This document shows positions 6,563-6,829 of a stretch of DNA of 6,829 nucleotides, piece after piece. The stretch's first letter is position 1. Each line of letters starts with the position of its first letter. The stretch comes from JBKBKN01 sp046294625. Lineage in GTDB: Bacteria > Bacteroidota > Bacteroidia > M30B66. A program made the translations under genes and the position numbers. The stretch is taken from contig JBKBKN010000044.1 of assembly GCA_046294625.1 (NCBI GenBank), positions 1 to 6,829 on the forward strand, given 5' to 3'. Below the pieces are notes generated by a model. The model did no database searches. It was not told the origin of the DNA and saw nothing but the letters and a program-made list of their open reading frames with translations.

Positions 6563-6570
6563 CAAAGATA
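6563..6570 (-). promoter_or_regulatory. -7 promoter element before purK
   Basis: TATCTTTG on the minus strand matches TAnnTTTG exactly and is followed by CCGT and then the GTG start, the same 4-nt spacing as before the histidine kinase gene. Initiation would fall at or beside the GTG, giving a leaderless purK-purE mRNA. No TTG is found at the usual 17-23-nt distance; the nearest TTTG is 30 nt upstream, at the edge of the inverted repeat 6599-6621. Confidence 0.45.
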
Positions 6571-6573
6571 TCA

Positions 6574-6660
6574 TTAAAATGAAATCCTTTTTTTGAATAC
6601 CAAAGCAAGTTGCTCTTTGGTAAAGTGAGGATAAGAAATTTTATTGCTGTTCACTAACAT
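6574..6660 (-). other. Possible 28-residue small ORF or gene remnant between the response regulator and purK
   Basis: From ATG 6660-6658 to TAA 6576-6574, a 28-residue peptide beginning MLVNSNKISYPHF and ending KKRISF can be read. The same frame is open upstream without another ATG back to a TAA around 6746-6744, inside the end of the response regulator gene, and its translation (with ...NGNHTWHLKNFEQL... before the Met) looks protein-like. There is no Shine-Dalgarno sequence. It ends 15 nt before purK. I do not recognise it; it may be chance, a leader peptide or the tail of a decayed gene. Confidence 0.15.
6599..6621. repeat. Inverted repeat upstream of purK
   Basis: Perfect 7-bp arms ACCAAAG (6599-6605) and CTTTGGT (6615-6621) flank a 9-nt centre. 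Neither strand has a following T-run, so it is not an obvious terminator. It lies about 30 nt upstream of the purK -7 element, a position where a regulator could bind. Function is inferred from position only. Confidence 0.35.
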
Positions 6661-6710
6661 AAGCTGTTCAAAGTTTTTCAAGTGCCAAGTATGGTTGCCA
6701 TTATGGATAC

Positions 6711-6731
6711 TAAAAGCAGTTTTTGCTTTTA
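6711..6731 (-). terminator. Weak hairpin just after the response regulator gene
   Basis: Perfect 8-bp arms TAAAAGCA (6711-6718) and TGCTTTTA (6724-6731) flank a 5-nt loop, 2 nt beyond the stop codon of the response regulator gene. On the minus strand the distal arm ends in TTTTA. The stem has only two G-C pairs, so termination would be inefficient; it could instead just mark the 3' end. Confidence 0.35.
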
Positions 6732-6733
6732 TC

Positions 6734-6829
6734 TTAATTATTTAACTTAAAAAGACCTTCCTTCATGGCATACACCACCAGGCCGGCAATGTTTTTTGCA
6801 CCGGTTTTTTCCATGAGCTTGTTGCGGTG
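6734..6829 (-). CDS. LuxR/NarL-family response regulator (partial, C-terminal end only)
   Basis: The last 31 codons of a gene entering from the right edge, ending with TAA at 6736-6734. The translation HRNKLMEKTGAKNIAGLVVYAMKEGL (residues split here only by the window edge) matches the end of the LuxR/GerE helix-turn-helix: the DNA-recognition helix ending in HR-N-LM-KTGA, followed by the last helix with the conserved Gly-Leu and Tyr-Ala. In Bacteroidota this ending usually belongs to NarL-type two-component regulators with an N-terminal receiver domain, but that part is outside the window. NarL-type regulators usually pair with HisKA_3 kinases, while the kinase in this window is HisKA type, so a partnership is not implied. 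Confidence 0.8.
   Translation of the reverse strand, partial: HRNKLMEKTGAKNIAGLVVYAMKEGLFKLNN

Overview
The window looks like a chromosomal segment of a member of the Bacteroidota, of moderately AT-rich composition. Three things in the sequence point there: promoter elements of the TAnnTTTG type close in front of several genes, few Shine-Dalgarno sequences, and a small secreted protein that joins a SprB-like segment to a PKD domain. I cannot name a genus. Every protein whose function is recognisable belongs to a known family. I found no transposase, CRISPR array, rRNA or tRNA, and no clear new system; the most interesting signals concern gene starts, gene coupling and active-site changes.

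Layout, left to right. Positions 1-585 (minus) hold the N-terminal three quarters of an enoyl-CoA hydratase/isomerase family protein that runs off the left edge. Its first catalytic Glu is replaced by Leu, as in enoyl-CoA isomerases. A 500-bp divergent intergenic region follows, with a good promoter candidate for the leftward gene. Positions 1086-1763 (plus) encode the small secreted SprB-like/PKD protein, followed by a hairpin terminator. Everything to the right is on the minus strand and reads leftward.

Read in the direction of transcription, the minus-strand cluster is: the end of a LuxR/NarL-type response regulator (6734-6829), purK (5413-6558), purE (4883-5398), a HisKA-type membrane histidine kinase (3798-4781), gpmI (2290-3801) and an SMR transporter of the SugE/Gdx-like branch (1942-2268). 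PurK and PurE together convert AIR to CAIR in de novo purine synthesis. GpmI interconverts 3- and 2-phosphoglycerate in glycolysis and gluconeogenesis. The histidine kinase overlaps gpmI by 4 nt, and gpmI is followed after 21 nt by the transporter, so kinase, mutase and transporter probably share a transcript. purK and the kinase each carry the same TATCTTTGCC element exactly 4 nt before the start codon, which suggests two transcription entry points and leaderless or nearly leaderless mRNAs. No response regulator lies next to the kinase; the LuxR-type regulator at the right edge is separated from it by purKE.
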